Translations under genes and position numbers: made by a program
In this document: piece by piece, positions 35,901 through 47,737 of the stretch
Layout: each line of letters opens with the position of its first letter
How positions within the stretch are numbered: position 1 is the stretch's first letter
Notes under the pieces: generated by a model
Database searches by the model: none
Seen by the model: only the letters and a program-made list of their open reading frames with translations
Told to the model about the DNA's origin: nothing
DNA from: Diospyros lotus
Lineage: Eukaryota > Streptophyta > Magnoliopsida > Ericales > Ebenaceae
Direction: 5' to 3'
Length of the DNA stretch: 64,000 bases
Assembly: GCF_014633365.1 (NCBI RefSeq)
Contig: NC_068344.1
Location: 32,119,170-32,183,169 of the forward strand

Positions 35901-37222
35901 CGACTCACCTTGCTTTCCATCATTCCAGGTAGTGGCGGCGTGGGCCATAGCAAGGGAGTCAGCTTTAACGGCAGAGTCGGTGTGGTGTACAGGCAGTCTC
36001 ATCAATCCCTGTCAACTCTGATGATTGTGTAGGGTCTACTCTATTATTTTCTACTGTGCCAGGTGTTTTCTCGAGTCTTGTGTATTTCGACACAGGAGTT
36101 TGTGTTTGTTTATTTATCTTGTGACCGCTGTGTTAGCGGGGTACCCGTAGTGCATGCATGTGTTTTTCTTCGCTTCCGTTGCTCTCATCTTTGAGTATGC
36201 ATGCCGGGGTGGTTTTTGTCTGGTGTCTCATTCTTTTCTCCTCCCGTAGGCGCTCCCGTTCGGGTAGTCCGGGTGCTTGGGATATCCAGGCGGGGTGCTT
36301 ACATTCTAACTCTTTTAACTTAGGAAAAAAATAATATACTCACATATTTAGCCTCTAACTCTGGAGATGACCAACCGTGTTCAGAATGCCAATGTCGAAG
36401 ATGCCAAGTCTCCATATGTCCTGTCGGGGCATCTAAGTTAGCTCCGCGAATAACGTGATGATGCGCTGTACTCCTTGAACCATTTCTAAATTCCCACTTT
36501 CGTTTTGCACGAGAGTCGGCATTCTTCTGTGCTCGTTCCTTTTAAAATCAACAATTCACTAATAAATATATATTTTCATTAATAAGAAAGAGAAATCCTA
36601 AAAAACAATTATGAGCATTACCATAAAAATAGGATTTGTCCAAAGATCACAAAGGTAATCCCAATCCTCTTGGCTCACTTCCTCATGGCACTTACTCTTG
36701 GCCTTAATTAGATCTTCCTCTCCTCCAATTTCTTTGAAGTAAGCATGTAGTTTATATTTGTGGCCTCTCCAAGCTCGTTGCATTTGTTTATCGATGACCT
36801 TTTGTACATTCTTATCCTCAATGTTGATATCAAAAATAGTCTAAAAAAGAAAAGAAGTCATATAATATTAGGAATAAGAAAATATATAAATATACAAAGT
36901 AAAAGTAATAAAATGATGATTTACTTACAAGAAGTTTGTGACGAAGCGGTGCCCTAACTGTCGAAGGTACACATCTCCACTCCTTATATTGAAAGCTGCA
37001 ATTTTTACGTACAATGTACCCAATTTCATTATTAAACATTTCTGCGTTGTCACAAATAGCTTGCATAAGAGTAAAATTGAACTCCACAGTCAATTTTCCC
37101 TTAACATGTTTCTTCAGCTTCCGAGCACGTTGTCCATAAGTACTCCCACGTCCATTTGAACCTTCAGGTGCATCCACATCCACATATGCGGCTGTTGATT
37201 GAGATGAGGTGTGCACATCCAC
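32954..37222 (-). CDS. CACTA-associated plant transposase protein (PF03004 type), four exons
   Basis: Exons read leftward: about 37222-36920 (GQRARKLKKHVKGKLTVEFN, EIGYIVRKNCSFQYKEWRCV), about 36830-36598 (QRAWRGHKYKLHAYFKEIGG, EEVSQEDWDYLCDLW), 36540-36344 (ERAQKNADSRAKRKWEFRNG, TGHMETWHLRHW) and about 33361-32954 (EQMMQLIRRDNPPDKMTDKD, LGRQSVRLFGWGRSP). Donor GTGAGT at 36343 and acceptor TACAG near 33362 bound an intron that now contains a 2.67-kb solo LTR. The order matches the En/Spm-linked 'plant transposase' family: a conserved W-x-x-x-P block, a basic K-N-x-x-x-R-x-K block and a terminal helical region. Its role in CACTA movement is presumed DNA binding. No stop was seen in the exons checked, so it may still be readable. 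Confidence 0.7.
33631..36303 (+). mobile_element. Gypsy-type solo LTR in a CACTA intron
   Basis: 2673 bp from TGTAACGCCCC to GGGGTGCTTACA, with a perfect 5-bp duplication TTCTA at 33626-33630 and 36304-36308. The inside is non-coding apart from chance open frames (for example 35533-36021). A 15-base poly-G run lies near 34040. It entered after the CACTA element did. Confidence 0.88.
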
Positions 37223-37870
37223 ATCTGTAGCTAAAGATGTCAGACACAGAAACTGATTGAATTCTGACTTTGTTATAATTTAATCTAATCATGACTCAAA
37301 TCTTAATTTCTTAGAAACAAAAATTGACTTTGTTATACTTGGCAATTTATTACATTAAGCAAATAAACTCATAATAGAATCAACAATAAATCTAAATGCT
37401 GCAAACCAGATTGTGATAGTTGGCAAACCAGAGTGTGCGACAACTGATGGAGATGGGACTGTAATAGGCTCCACTGATGGAGATGTAGTGGGGGCAACAA
37501 TAGGCTCTATATGTCCTCCAACTTGCCCTCCTATATAAAAATGAATATGCATATAAGCACCAAAGATAAATGTTGGCAAAATAATGAAATCAACAATAAA
37601 TCTAGGTTGGTAGAAACCAGAATGTGATGTAATGGGGGCAGCAATAGGCTCTGTCTGTCCTCCAATATGTTCTCCTATATAAAAATGAACATGCATATAA
37701 GCACCAAATATAAGTGTTGGAAAAATCCTGAAATTAACAATAAATTTAAATGCAACAAACCAGAATCTGATGTAGTGGGGGCAACAATAGGCTTTGTTTG
37801 TCCTTTAACCCGTCCTCTTCGTCCACCCCTACCCCTTCGCCCACCAGGAGCCATGTAAGAACTATAATAA
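36920..37870. repeat. Tandem repeats upstream of the second CACTA gene
   Basis: Between the two minus-strand CACTA genes, three copies of a roughly 120-150-bp unit (containing GGGGGCAACAATAGGCT and an ATATAAAAATGAA block) lie at about 37450-37860. They appear to be a repeated exon/intron piece, since the minus strand reads EPIVAPTTS repeatedly. Confidence 0.55.
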
Positions 37871-37874
37871 AAAA

Positions 37875-39880
37875 TCATGCATCATCATCATCATTGTCAT
37901 CAAGATCTGGGTCATCAGAGTCGTCATCAGTCTCAGATTCTAAAGTTACTTCATCGGTAATAAAAAATCTACCGTCGTCATCATAATCCTCAATATCTTC
38001 CAAGTTATGTTCTCGATCATTAAGAAATGTTTGTTCACTACGTAATTTAACCACCAACTCATGAGGAAAACTTATTGGTTCTTCATTTTGCCGAACCAAT
38101 AAAGACGTGTCGACTACCTCTTCCGTTGGCTGAAAATGCGGTAACTCACTAGATTCTTCCTCTTGAAAGATATCATCGTTCACCCTCTCTTCATCATCGT
38201 CATGCTCAATTATATCATATATGTTCCTATGATTTACCTTTTGTACAACCATCCAATTCTTTCCCCGACTTCGATCATTTAGGTAAAAAACTTGTTGAGC
38301 TTGTGTGGCCAAAATAAATGGATCTTCAGCATACCAATTAGATGTAATGTCAAGTGATGTCAAATTATTATTAACCACTATTCTTTTTCCTTTCGGATCA
38401 GTATTGTACCACTTGCAACGAAACATGAATACCGTACGTTGATAGATGAAATCCAATTCTAAAATTTCAAGTAGAACACCATAATATGTGAAATCACTAC
38501 TCTCATAATCACCCTATGTACAAACTCCACTACATTGTGTCTTGAACTTATCATCACGTTCTTTGCAGCGAAATCTAACGCCATTAACAATGCAACTATG
38601 CCAAATTGTGTAACGATCATCCGCATATTGTGACAATGAGTACAAATCATCAGTTGCTTTAGGATCGCCATTGACTCTAAGATTAGCCATCTGTAGACAG
38701 CTAATATTAGAGATAATAATTTAAGACGAATTACAAAAAATAAATATATATATATATATAGAAGATTTTAACCTTGTTCTTGAACCAAGAAGGAAATTCA
38801 TGTTTTTGTACGACTTCGAAATCTTCTTCCCGCACATTTCTCAAACGCAATACTTCTTTATGCTCACTGTAATGAAACAACTGGTCAATACTTATTTTAG
38901 AATGAACTATTAATTACATTTTAAAAATATTTTATATGTACCCAACTCACTTTATGTAACCATCAAGTTCATCTCCGCAGTTATTCAAAAGGTACCATTG
39001 CACCACATGGTCAAAAACCCCTAGCTTACCAAATTTAGAGGCCCCCATCGTACGAATCTTATTGTTAAATAACTCCATCTTATGTTGTGTACAAGGTACA
39101 TCCCAATTACGTTCTAGACGTGTGAATCTTGTCTCAATATTATGCAAATATCGAGATAAAAATGTCACAGCCTCATCAACAACATATGCTTCAGTAATGG
39201 AACCATCAGGGCGTGAAAAGTTACGAACGTATCCCTTATATGTACCCATGCGACGTTCAATGCCAAACATCCACCTTGAACTGACTGGTCCACCCCACAA
39301 TGCTTGTTCAGGTAAATGCACACATAAGTGAACCATGATTGTAAAGAATGACAAAGGAAATATCTTTTCAAGTTTACATAGTATGATAACAATCCCTGTC
39401 TTCATATTCTCAAGTTCGTTGACATATAGAGTCTTGGCACTTAATTTTTGAAAGAATTGACAAAACTCAATTAGTGTGGCTCGTATTTTCTTGTCTAAGT
39501 ATGGGAGAATGGCCACTGGTAGTATTTTTTGGAGCAATACATGACAATCATGTGTTTTCATCCCACCAAGTGTATGAGAGTCTGTCACACAACGACTGAT
39601 GTTTGAAGCATACCCATCCGGTAAGCGAACTGACTTGATAAAGTCACAAAATCCCTCACAATCTGATTTACTCAACGTGTAATTTGCATGAGGTTTCTCA
39701 AATTTTCCATTCCGCTCCTTCAACCATAATTCTTTACGAATGTTAAGATCCTCCAAGTCTAAACGTGCCTTCACAGTATCCTTCGACTTCATGGGATCAT
39801 TTAACAAGGTTCCAACAATATTATCACAAACATTTTTTTCAATATGCATGACATCAAGATTATGACGTCATAAAATCGAA
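37875..39880 (-). pseudogene. TNP2-like CACTA transposase, N-truncated with a stop
   Basis: The first recognisable residues are HNLDVMHIEKNVC (near 39840-39878), the end of the Transposase_21 domain; nothing upstream of that resembles the N-terminal half. A 300-residue frame (38947-39849) follows with the DUF4218 part: MKTHDCHVLLQKILPVAILP, FFTIMVHLCVHLPEQALWGG and FGIERRMGTYKGYVRNFSRP. Donor GTGAGT follows DGYIK. A middle exon encodes EHKEVLRLRNVREEDFEVVQ (about 38775-38867), then an exon from 38690 carries the DUF4216 part, WYAEDPFILATQAQQVFYLN. A TAG in SGVCT-stop-GDYESSD near 38517 breaks it. It would act in the nucleus to cut and join CACTA ends; this copy is defective. Confidence 0.88.
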
Positions 39881-40529
39881 CACCGACACTATAATCATAT
39901 ATTCGAATTCTAGTGCTTGTCCAGACACTCTAATGCAGCATAATCCACATCATATATTGTATTAATTTTAATATGTTCATAATTTTTACTATTTTGTATT
40001 ATCAACAAATAATTAATGCTTAATTATAATAAATTAATAATTATATTCGAGCATTTACAGAATTATATTAGGAATTGCTTATAATAGTGTTAATTAGATC
40101 TTAATAATTATTTTTTGATTAGAATTAATGAAAATAGATTCAATAAGGAAAAATTGTAAATATAACCCTTAAACGCAAAAAAAATCAAAGAAAAGAGAAA
40201 GAAAATAACCGGTATGAAAAACGTTGGAAATGATGGGAAAAGGTCCAGAGTTTCACAACTTTGTCTCTATTCCTATAGAAAAATTTTATGAGGTTAATGG
40301 TACTGCGTATTTGTTAAAGTTTTAGAAATTTTAGAAATGAGCAGATGAATAAAAGAGCTTGATGAGCAAAAAAATGGATTTAATTTTAGGGAAAGGCGAA
40401 TTTTAGTGTAGAGATTTAGTTTTAGGTTTATTATTTGTATTTGTAAATAAAATAAAATAATAAATTATTTTAAATTATAAAAATTAAAACAACGTAGTTT
40501 TGTAATTTAAGTATGAAATCATAGATACA
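39881..40529. other. Non-coding CACTA interior
   Basis: AT-rich. This is where the N-terminal half of TNP2 should be encoded but is not found, so an internal deletion is likely. Confidence 0.55.
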
Positions 40530-41895
40530 TGAATACCCACACATATATAACATTTGTAATTATGTGTGGGTACGTTTATAAATAATAACCTACACATTTG
40601 TAACATTTATTAATATATATTGGTAATATAATTCAAAAAACAGCCACATCAGCTAATACATGGATACCCACACATATAACATTTGTAATTATGTGTGGGT
40701 AAGTTTATAAACAATTATCCACACATGCGTAACATTTATTAAACTGTGTGGGTAATATAATCCAAAATAAATGCCCCATCTCATTAAATTTTATAAAAAA
40801 ATATCCCACCAACCTCTAAATGTGGAGGGAATTTTTTTTTCCAAAATAAATGTGGATATATCAATTTACCCACGCATAATAAATGTGGATAATGTAACGA
40901 GTTTGTCTCAATTAATCACCCACACATATTACCCTTATGTGTGGGTAAATACCCACGTATAATATATGTGGGTAATTTATGTGTGGGTAACTTTATAAAT
41001 AATTACCCACATATACGTAATAGTTATTAATATGTGTAGGTAATATAATCTAAAAAACTGCCACATCAGCTAATACTTAAATACCCACACATACGTAACA
41101 GTTATTAATATGTGTAGGCAATATAATTCAAAAAACTGCCACATCAACTAATACTTGAATACCCACACATATATAACATTTGTACTTATGTGTGGATAAC
41201 TTTTTAAACACTTGCCCACACATGCGTAACATTTATTAATATGTGTGGGTAATATAATCCAAAATAAATGCCACGTCACATAAAATTTTATCAAAAAATA
41301 TCTCACCAATCTCTAAAAGTAGAGGGAAAAAATAAGTGTGGGTATATCAATTTACCCACACATAATAAATGTGGATAATGTAATAAGTTTGTCTCATTTA
41401 ATCTCCCACACATATTACCATTATGTGTGGGTAAATACCCACATATAATATGTGTGGGTAATTTAAGTGTGGGTAAGTTTATAAAACATTTCCCACGTAT
41501 ACGGAACATTTATTAATATATGTGGGCAATATAATCCAAAAAACTGACACATCATCTAATGTGTGGATACCCACACATATATAACATTTATAATTATGTG
41601 TGGGTAAGTTTATAAACAATTACCCACATATGCCTAACATTTATTAATATGTGTGGGAAATATAATCCAAAATAAATGACACATCAGCTAAAATTTTATC
41701 GAAAAATATCCCAGCAACCATTGAAAGTGGAGGGAATTTTTTCCGCCAAAATAAGTATGGGTATATCAATTTACCCACACATAATAAATGTGGATAATAT
41801 AACGAGCTTATCTAATTTAATTACCCACACATATTACTATTATGTGTGGGTAAATACCTACGTATAATATGTGTGGATAATTTATGTGTGGGTAA
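40530..41895. repeat. Right subterminal array with three larger duplicated blocks
   Basis: TACCCACACATA motifs in both orientations. In addition, a block of about 230 bp (CACC/AGCAACC...GTGGAGGGAA...TTACCCACACATAATAAATG) occurs three times, starting near 40766, 41265 and 41672. The array grew by segmental duplication and is much longer than the left one. Confidence 0.85.
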
Positions 41896-41916
41896 AACCC
41901 TCAAATTCTTGTAGTG

Positions 41917-42517
41917 TCTCCCTCGGTATCTCCTTCACCCGATCCTCTCCCTCACTCTCTATCTCTTTCTTACTCTTTGTCTCATCTCTCTCTCTCTCGT
42001 CACCCTCGCCACTAGTGTCATCTCTGGTATCTCCCTTGTACACCATCACCTCTCTGTCGTGCAGCCAATCGGATCCACGATGAGTCTATGTTCATTTATT
42101 TTCATTTTTTCATTGTTCCTTCATGAATCTCGGATTTCACGGTTATTCATTGTTCATTTTTTCTTCTGTCTTTGTGTTTGTGTTTTTTTTTTTTTTTTTT
42201 TTGTTAAGGTTTGTAAGCTTCACTATCCCCAACCCCCAAACCCTCCAAACCTTCATGCGGTGACCGATCAAATCGCTTGTCCTCATTCTTGCCTGATCAA
42301 AATCCTCGCCCTCGCTTTTGCCTATCGCTGCTCTGTTGATCTTTACCTCCCTTTTGCTCTCACCCTCGCCCTCACCATTGCCTTCTTGCTCTCACCCTCG
42401 CCCTCTCGCCTAATCGAAACCCTAAAAATAGTGACTTGTCACTGTTTTAAAAAAAAAAACTAATAATAATAAAAATAAATCAAAAATAAATAAATCCAAA
42501 AAAAAAACTAAAAAATC
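41917..42517 (+). other. Right part of the LBD leader segment
   Basis: CT-rich leader-like DNA with a long T run near 42185 and repeated CTCGCCCTC text, directly before the LBD ATG. It resembles a 5' untranslated region. No coding frame is supported. Confidence 0.5.
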
Positions 42518-43108
42518 ATGTCAGGACCCGGTTCTTCGTGCGGTGCCTGCAAAGTATTCAAAAGAAAGTGTACCCAATCATGCCTCTTTTCCCCTTACTT
42601 CTGTTATGAAGAAGGACATACTGATTTTGCAGATATCCATAAGATTTTTGGTGCCAGTAATGCCTCAAAACTCCTGGCCCAGCTTCCGGTTAATGATCGT
42701 TATGGGGCGGTCGCTACACTTTTGTATGAAGCTCAAGCTAGGCTTCAATATCCTATCTACAGTTGTGTCTCCTACATTTTTTCCCTCCAACAGATCGTCG
42801 ATCTTCAATTCCATTTAGCTTTATTGGAGGAATTATTATTTGCAAACTCTTATGCCAACCCTCCCTATGTTCAAAATTGGTTTCACCCAGAAACTAATTT
42901 AAACCTATATTATGATAATGAATCTTTCCTCGTGGATAATCCAAACCTTATTTGGAATTTTGAAAACCCGATCATCCAAAAAGAAAATGTGTCGTTTCCT
43001 TATTTCCAAGAGGCTAGTTTGCAACCTTACCCAGTCGAAACTAGCAGCAGCCAATTGCCATTCCCAGGTGATATCGATGAACTTGGATCCATTGTCTTCG
43101 GCAACTAG
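42518..43108 (+). CDS. LOB-domain (LBD) transcription factor, LBD16/29-like, inside a retrotransposon
   Basis: 196-residue uninterrupted frame from ATG to TAG. Residues about 8-23 give the C-x2-C-x6-C-x3-C zinc-binding block ([15 protein letters not shown]). The GAS block follows ([37 protein letters not shown]), then a leucine-rich helix ([20 protein letters not shown]). Closest by eye to the class I LBD16/18/29 group, whose members act downstream of auxin in lateral root formation as nuclear DNA-binding proteins. Two conserved positions are changed: the usual DP(V/I)YGC reads YPIYSC, and the helix spacing is shorter. There is no intron in the frame. It lies on the same strand as the Sirevirus that surrounds it, between its reverse transcriptase remnant and its 3' region, so it is cargo or a later insertion rather than a normal locus. 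Confidence 0.85.
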   Translation: MSGPGSSCGACKVFKRKCTQSCLFSPYFCYEEGHTDFADIHKIFGASNASKLLAQLPVNDRYGAVATLLYEAQARLQYPIYSCVSYIFSLQQIVDLQFHLALLEELLFANSYANPPYVQNWFHPETNLNLYYDNESFLVDNPNLIWNFENPIIQKENVSFPYFQEASLQPYPVETSSSQLPFPGDIDELGSIVFGN

Positions 43109-43308
43109 TATTAGAAGTGAACATCGACGAAACCCAAATTTATCAACATGGGTAACTTAGATTAGTGATTTGTAGATTTTGTAATGCTACTGTATCTCTT
43201 GACTATTTTATGATTACTTTTTTGTGGTTGTGTAATATTGGATTATGATCAATATATTTCTCTCATGAGCTATATTGTTTATATATCTTTATTCTCTCAA
43301 CTCACAAT
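43109..43308 (+). other. LBD 3' flank and junction with Sirevirus 3' region
   Basis: AT-rich sequence after the LBD stop with TATATT and AATATATTT signals. It continues, across the later solo-LTR insertion, into GACTTTTTGATTATGACAAA and a GGGGGAGAAG purine tract, which is Sirevirus 3' sequence. Confidence 0.45.
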
Positions 43309-43867
43309 TGTTGAGCCAAGTTGCTCCAATCAACCTATTGTGTATTTTGATGTTTAACAAAACATAATTTTAGTAAAACTATTTTTAGTATGTTTAAAAC
43401 CCCTAATGGATTTTTGATACTTGTTAAGTATTATAGTATTTTGTATATCAAAACGAACTAAGAAATGCTATTTGATTCTAAGTAGAATATTAGCACACTA
43501 TAAGGGAACATATAAGAAAATGTTTTCCTTTTGGAAAACTAACTCCCAGTATTTTCATAGCTAGTATTCATTATTGTGAAAATGAATTTTAGTGAATTTT
43601 TCAAGTAATGGAAAGTATGTATTTTGGAAGTGCTAAAATCGTCAAAACCGAAATTTGTTCTAAAACCCAAAATCTATTTTCTTATCTATTTGGATTTTGA
43701 TTTTTTAGATATTTTTATTGAATCCAAATAGGGGGTACTTTATTATTTACATTTATGTATTAAAATAAATGGAAAACTAAATGAATGTAAATATCTTGTA
43801 ATGAATTTATGCTATATATTGTATTATCAAAGCAAATCTTATTTTTCTGAAATCTAGACTGAGAGTC

Positions 43868-44140
43868 GACTCCCGGTGAAGGACAGTCGACTGCAAGTCA
43901 AAATGGTAGTCGACTGTGGATGTGCATTAGTCGACATAACCGAGCATTGTTTATGTAGAGTCGAGGTAGCCGAGAGTGGGTTTTGGCCAGTTGGCTGTCG
44001 AGTCGACTGTAGGCCAATGAGAGTCGGCTGTCTGTGAGAAAGTCGACTGTGGGTTGAGCGAGAGTCGACTGTCGACAGTGAGAGTCGATTGTGGGTGTCA
44101 CGGAGTCGATTGTCAATTAAAGCAGTCGACTGCCAGACTC
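43868..44140. repeat. Cluster of AGTCGACTG-type palindromic motifs
   Basis: GTCGAC and near variants recur about every 20-30 bp in the second Sirevirus solo LTR. A smaller cluster of the same motif occurs at about 59130-59260 in the chromovirus LTR. Confidence 0.8.
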
Positions 44141-44166
44141 CAATGGTCGGATTTTTGGAGCCGTTG

Positions 44167-46595
44167 TATAACGCCCCGCTTTGTCGGGCGCGTTATAAAT
44201 TGGGACAATTCCGGGACTATAAAATTTTTCTTTTCAAACTTAATTCTAAATCACATCATACATCGAATCCGTCTTAGAATTCCAAATCATTTTTCTCGAA
44301 GAGAATCATTATACACATCAAATGCGAAAGCAAAGATCGAAACCTGATATCTTAACATTAATCATAAATAAATTCAACATTCCTCAAAACGTTCAGAATG
44401 CATGGGCTACATACATTTCAATCTTCATGCACCCTGATAGTGCCATTTCATGCCTCATTTATCCTCGAGTCTGCTACAATCTCCACCTGGAACGTTTGAA
44501 TATTCTAGGGGCAAAACCCAAGTTAGATGGTGAATCATCTAAGTAAGGGTACATAATGCTATATCATGTGTGTATGCAATGTCTTACCTCGTAGGTGTCA
44601 ACTGCACCCCTCATGCTACCTACCATTTTTGCTGCCCCCTCTTTCGAAGCCGAGGTGTATGGGTGCACCCTTGGTAAAGCAGCGGTGCCAGTTCGTACTC
44701 CCTACGGCCTCAAATGCGAGCGATCAATGATATCAATGTGTATTCATGCATTTCATAGTCATGTCATGTATGCAGTCTACGTGATGTATACATATCAGAG
44801 TATGTCAATATGATGAAAATATTTTCGAGGAACATAATCCACTTACGAACCAGGCATTTTTCAAAAAACTAACTTTAATTGAGGAGTATCACTTACCTTC
44901 TAGAGCTTATCGGGCTATCTCGATATCCGTGCCTTGCCTTGTGCATCGCCTCGATTTGCGTGCCAATCTCAAAATTTGACAAGTCACTTCAACTTATTCC
45001 TCAAAGCATCCTAATCACCATAATTATTTAAATAAATATTAAAACCTATTTTTCCATAATTTCTGGCATTTTCTTTAATTTTCTTTCTATTTCTTCCTAA
45101 TTTTCCTCAATAAATCCAAACTAAATATTTCTCAAATATTCTTCTACAAAAATTCATAAAATAATATTCTTAAATTTCTAAAATTTTCTAAGAAATTTTA
45201 CTTATCTTGACTTAGTCTCTCCGGCTTCCTCGGTATGTGTGTCATCTCCTTGAAATGCGTGCTCGAGCCATTTTCCTTGCTAAAATATCTGAAATATTAA
45301 TAAATACCCAAATCCTATTTTTTTGGAATTTCCTAAATTTTTTTTCTAATTTTTCTTCTTTTTCTTTATTTTGTTTTCTTTTCCTTTCTTTTTCTTTCTT
45401 TTCTTTTTCTTTTTCTTTTTTCTTTTTCCACTCCATCTTCTACCTCCAGCTTCTCTTCCCGCACCTGCAACTCCTTCTTTTCTTCCATTCTTTCTTTCTT
45501 CATTTTTTCTTTCTTTTTCCTTTCTTTCTTTATTTCTTTCTTCTTCTTCTTCTTCTTCTTCTTCTGTTCTTCTTCTTCACATAGCCTCTGCGCGCGCGAA
45601 CCATCCTCGCCCAGCCACCGCGATCCCAGCCTCGCCGTCGCCTGTTCCGGCCTTGCCGCCCTCGCCGCCACGCACGCTGGCACCCCGCGAGCCGGTGGTC
45701 GTGGCTGGTTGCTCCTTGCTGGTTGCGGCCATGGCCGCCCAGCTGCTGGAAGCTTGCAGCTATGGTTGCCGCAAGCTGTTGCGGCCCATTCCGGCGGCCC
45801 TCGACCACCCTCGCGGCTACCTTTGACCACCATCATTGGCTCCCACTCTCTCTCACAACTCTCTCTCTCGACTTTCCTCTTGATGCTTCTCACACGGCCA
45901 AACGTATCCCAATTTATAGAACTCTCTGCCTTGGCTGCTACTCCACATTAATTGCTCCAAATCTTCAGATGCTACTTTTATAGAATTCACGTTGCCACAA
46001 TCTTCCTATTTTATGCAAATCTCGGATGGAAAAGCATGGTTGTGGCATGGAATGAGCTTGCAGGGAATGGTGATTAGGAATTGCAGGCTATGGCATAACT
46101 GTCATCACTCACACGCCCACACACGTACAATTATATATATATAATTATATAATTATACATTATATTATACATTTCAATTCTATTTCTTATTTTTATTTTA
46201 TTTGGATAATTTTGTAATTATAATTATACCCCTAAATACTGAATTAATTTGCATTTTAATACCGAAAACGAAAAATTAATAACTTCAAAGTTACTATATA
46301 ATGACGATTTTGCCCCAGTGTCTTAACCGGGCTATCGTTTCATCCCGAAACTACTGAAGGGTTGCTACAGTTGTATTTTAGGTGTACCGAAAACTGTTCT
46401 CGATCCAATTTCTTTTGATACCATAAATCCTATCTTGGAATGCTCATCGAAACCATATAATTTTCCTTAGATAATTTCACTCTAAGGCATTCCCTGCAAT
46501 TGATTCGGTACTTATAACTACTATCAAGCCAATTTTTCGGTATTCTAAACTCATCGAAATGACGTGGCAACCTTATCTAAACATGGGGTATTACA
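44167..46595 (-). mobile_element. Chromovirus-type solo LTR nested in the Sirevirus solo LTR
   Basis: TATAACGCCCC (a one-base variant of TGTAACGCCCC) to GGGGTATTACA, 2429 bp, with perfect 5-bp duplication CGTTG at 44162-44166 and 46596-46600. The first several hundred bases align closely with 62368-64000, so both belong to one family. A (TTC)n run lies near 45540. The Pro/Ala-rich open frames at 45366-45893 are repeat by-products. Confidence 0.88.
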
Positions 46596-47720
46596 CGTTG
46601 CAGGTCGTTTTGGGAGCCTCAATATAAATATCAAAAGGAGAAATCTTGAGAAGGCTAATGCTCTACCATTTCCTATCTTCCTAAAGCACACCCAAGCTCT
46701 CAAGCACTCAATTAAAGCAATCCCTAAGGAGCTTCAAAGATCTATCCATTGGAGCCTCAAGGCAAAGAATAAGTTTTCTTCTTATTGGTAACTTGTATCA
46801 TTTCATTTTGCCTTGTATATTATTTTTGTATTGATATCTATTGTAGTCCAAGAGTGTTGGACATAAGATTGATTTATTTGTATTAGATTGTGGATTGTGA
46901 GTGGCATCCTAGAGCCCAAGTAATCTAGGTGTATTATTGTGTTGTAATAGTTTCTGGGGTGAGCTAAGGGAAAACCTCGGGGTGTACAAGTTTGCTAGGT
47001 GTTCTTGTGTGGAAACCTAGTGGTGGTTTTAGTGGAACCTCAAGTGACGGTTTGACCTTGAGAGAGTGGGGTAGGTGTTGGATACACTGAACTACTATAT
47101 ATCTTGTGTTTATATTGTAGTTGTTTGTGTATTTATATTGCTATTATTTCCAAACAACATATATATTTATAACAAGTGTATTTTGTGTATAAGAAAATCT
47201 CAATAGTTTTAAAAAGAAAAGAATCAATTCAATAAGTTTTTAATCACTCAATTCAGCCCCCTCTTGAGTGGCCATTGTGTGTGTCAAGGGACCAACAACA
47301 ATGACTTTTTGATTATGACAAAAAGGGGGAGAAGAATAAAAATTTATATATGAGAGTGACTTGTAATTTTAAGTTGTAAATATTTTTATATGGGAGAAAA
47401 GAATGTATGATATATTTTTTATTGAGGTAAGGAAAGAATGTATGATATATTTTTTATTGTGGTAAGGAAATTGTATATTTGAGAGATAGGAAATCAATTT
47501 AGGCATTCAAGACAAGCAGGTGCAATTAAGGCAATCAGGTTTGCTTCTTAAAACTCTTAATATATATATATATATATATATATTTTATCTATTAAGTTAT
47601 ATCTAAAATAATTTTATGCTATTAGTATTTTTGATAGGGGGAGCTTATAGTATAAAATTAAATGGGAGTTCAAAAATATTTTATCAAATTAATCATATCA
47701 TAAATCATGTTTTTGTCATC

Positions 47721-47737
47721 ATCAAAAAGGGGGAGAA
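47721..47737 (+). promoter_or_regulatory. Polypurine tract of the Sirevirus
   Basis: CAAAAAGGGGGAGAA directly precedes the 3' LTR and primes plus-strand synthesis in this class. A second, near-identical tract lies at about 47319-47333. Confidence 0.88.

Larger units (their letters stand above)
32184..41916 (-). mobile_element. CACTA (En/Spm) transposon with decayed transposase genes
   Basis: Perfect terminal inverted repeats of about 32 bp, beginning CACTACAAGAATTTGAGGGT, at 32184 and (reverse) ending at 41916. Perfect 3-bp target duplication TCT at 32181-32183 and 41917-41919. Subterminal arrays of TACCCACACATA / TATGTGTGGGTA lie at about 32200-32780 and 40530-41895. Two minus-strand genes fill the interior: a TNP2-like transposase (37875-39880) and a PF03004-like second protein (32954-37222). 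A gypsy-type LTR sits in an intron of the second. Truncation and a stop in TNP2 mean this copy cannot move itself. Confidence 0.95.
43309..47297 (+). mobile_element. Second Sirevirus-type solo LTR
   Basis: Starts TGTTGAGCC, ends CCAACA, with perfect 5-bp duplication ACAAT at 43304-43308 and 47298-47302. Its last third (CTCTCAAGCACTC..., AAGGGACCAAC) resembles the end of the LTRs of the enclosing element but is diverged, so it belongs to a related family. Minus the nested LTR (44167-46595) it is about 1.56 kb. No gag or pol lies between its ends, so it is a solo LTR left by recombination. Confidence 0.88.

Noticed and set aside
35533..36021. 162-residue open frame on the plus strand
   Set aside because: It lies inside a solo LTR with exact target duplication, has no domain, and its composition follows the LTR.
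42059..42463. 134-residue frame upstream of the LBD gene
   Set aside because: Low-complexity, Phe/Leu-rich translation of a T run and CTCGCCCTC repeats in what looks like a leader.
45366..45893. 175-residue lysine/glutamate-rich open frame on the minus strand and the overlapping plus-strand frames
   Set aside because: The composition comes from a (TTC)n/T-rich run and a GC-rich patch within a solo LTR; no homology is recognisable.
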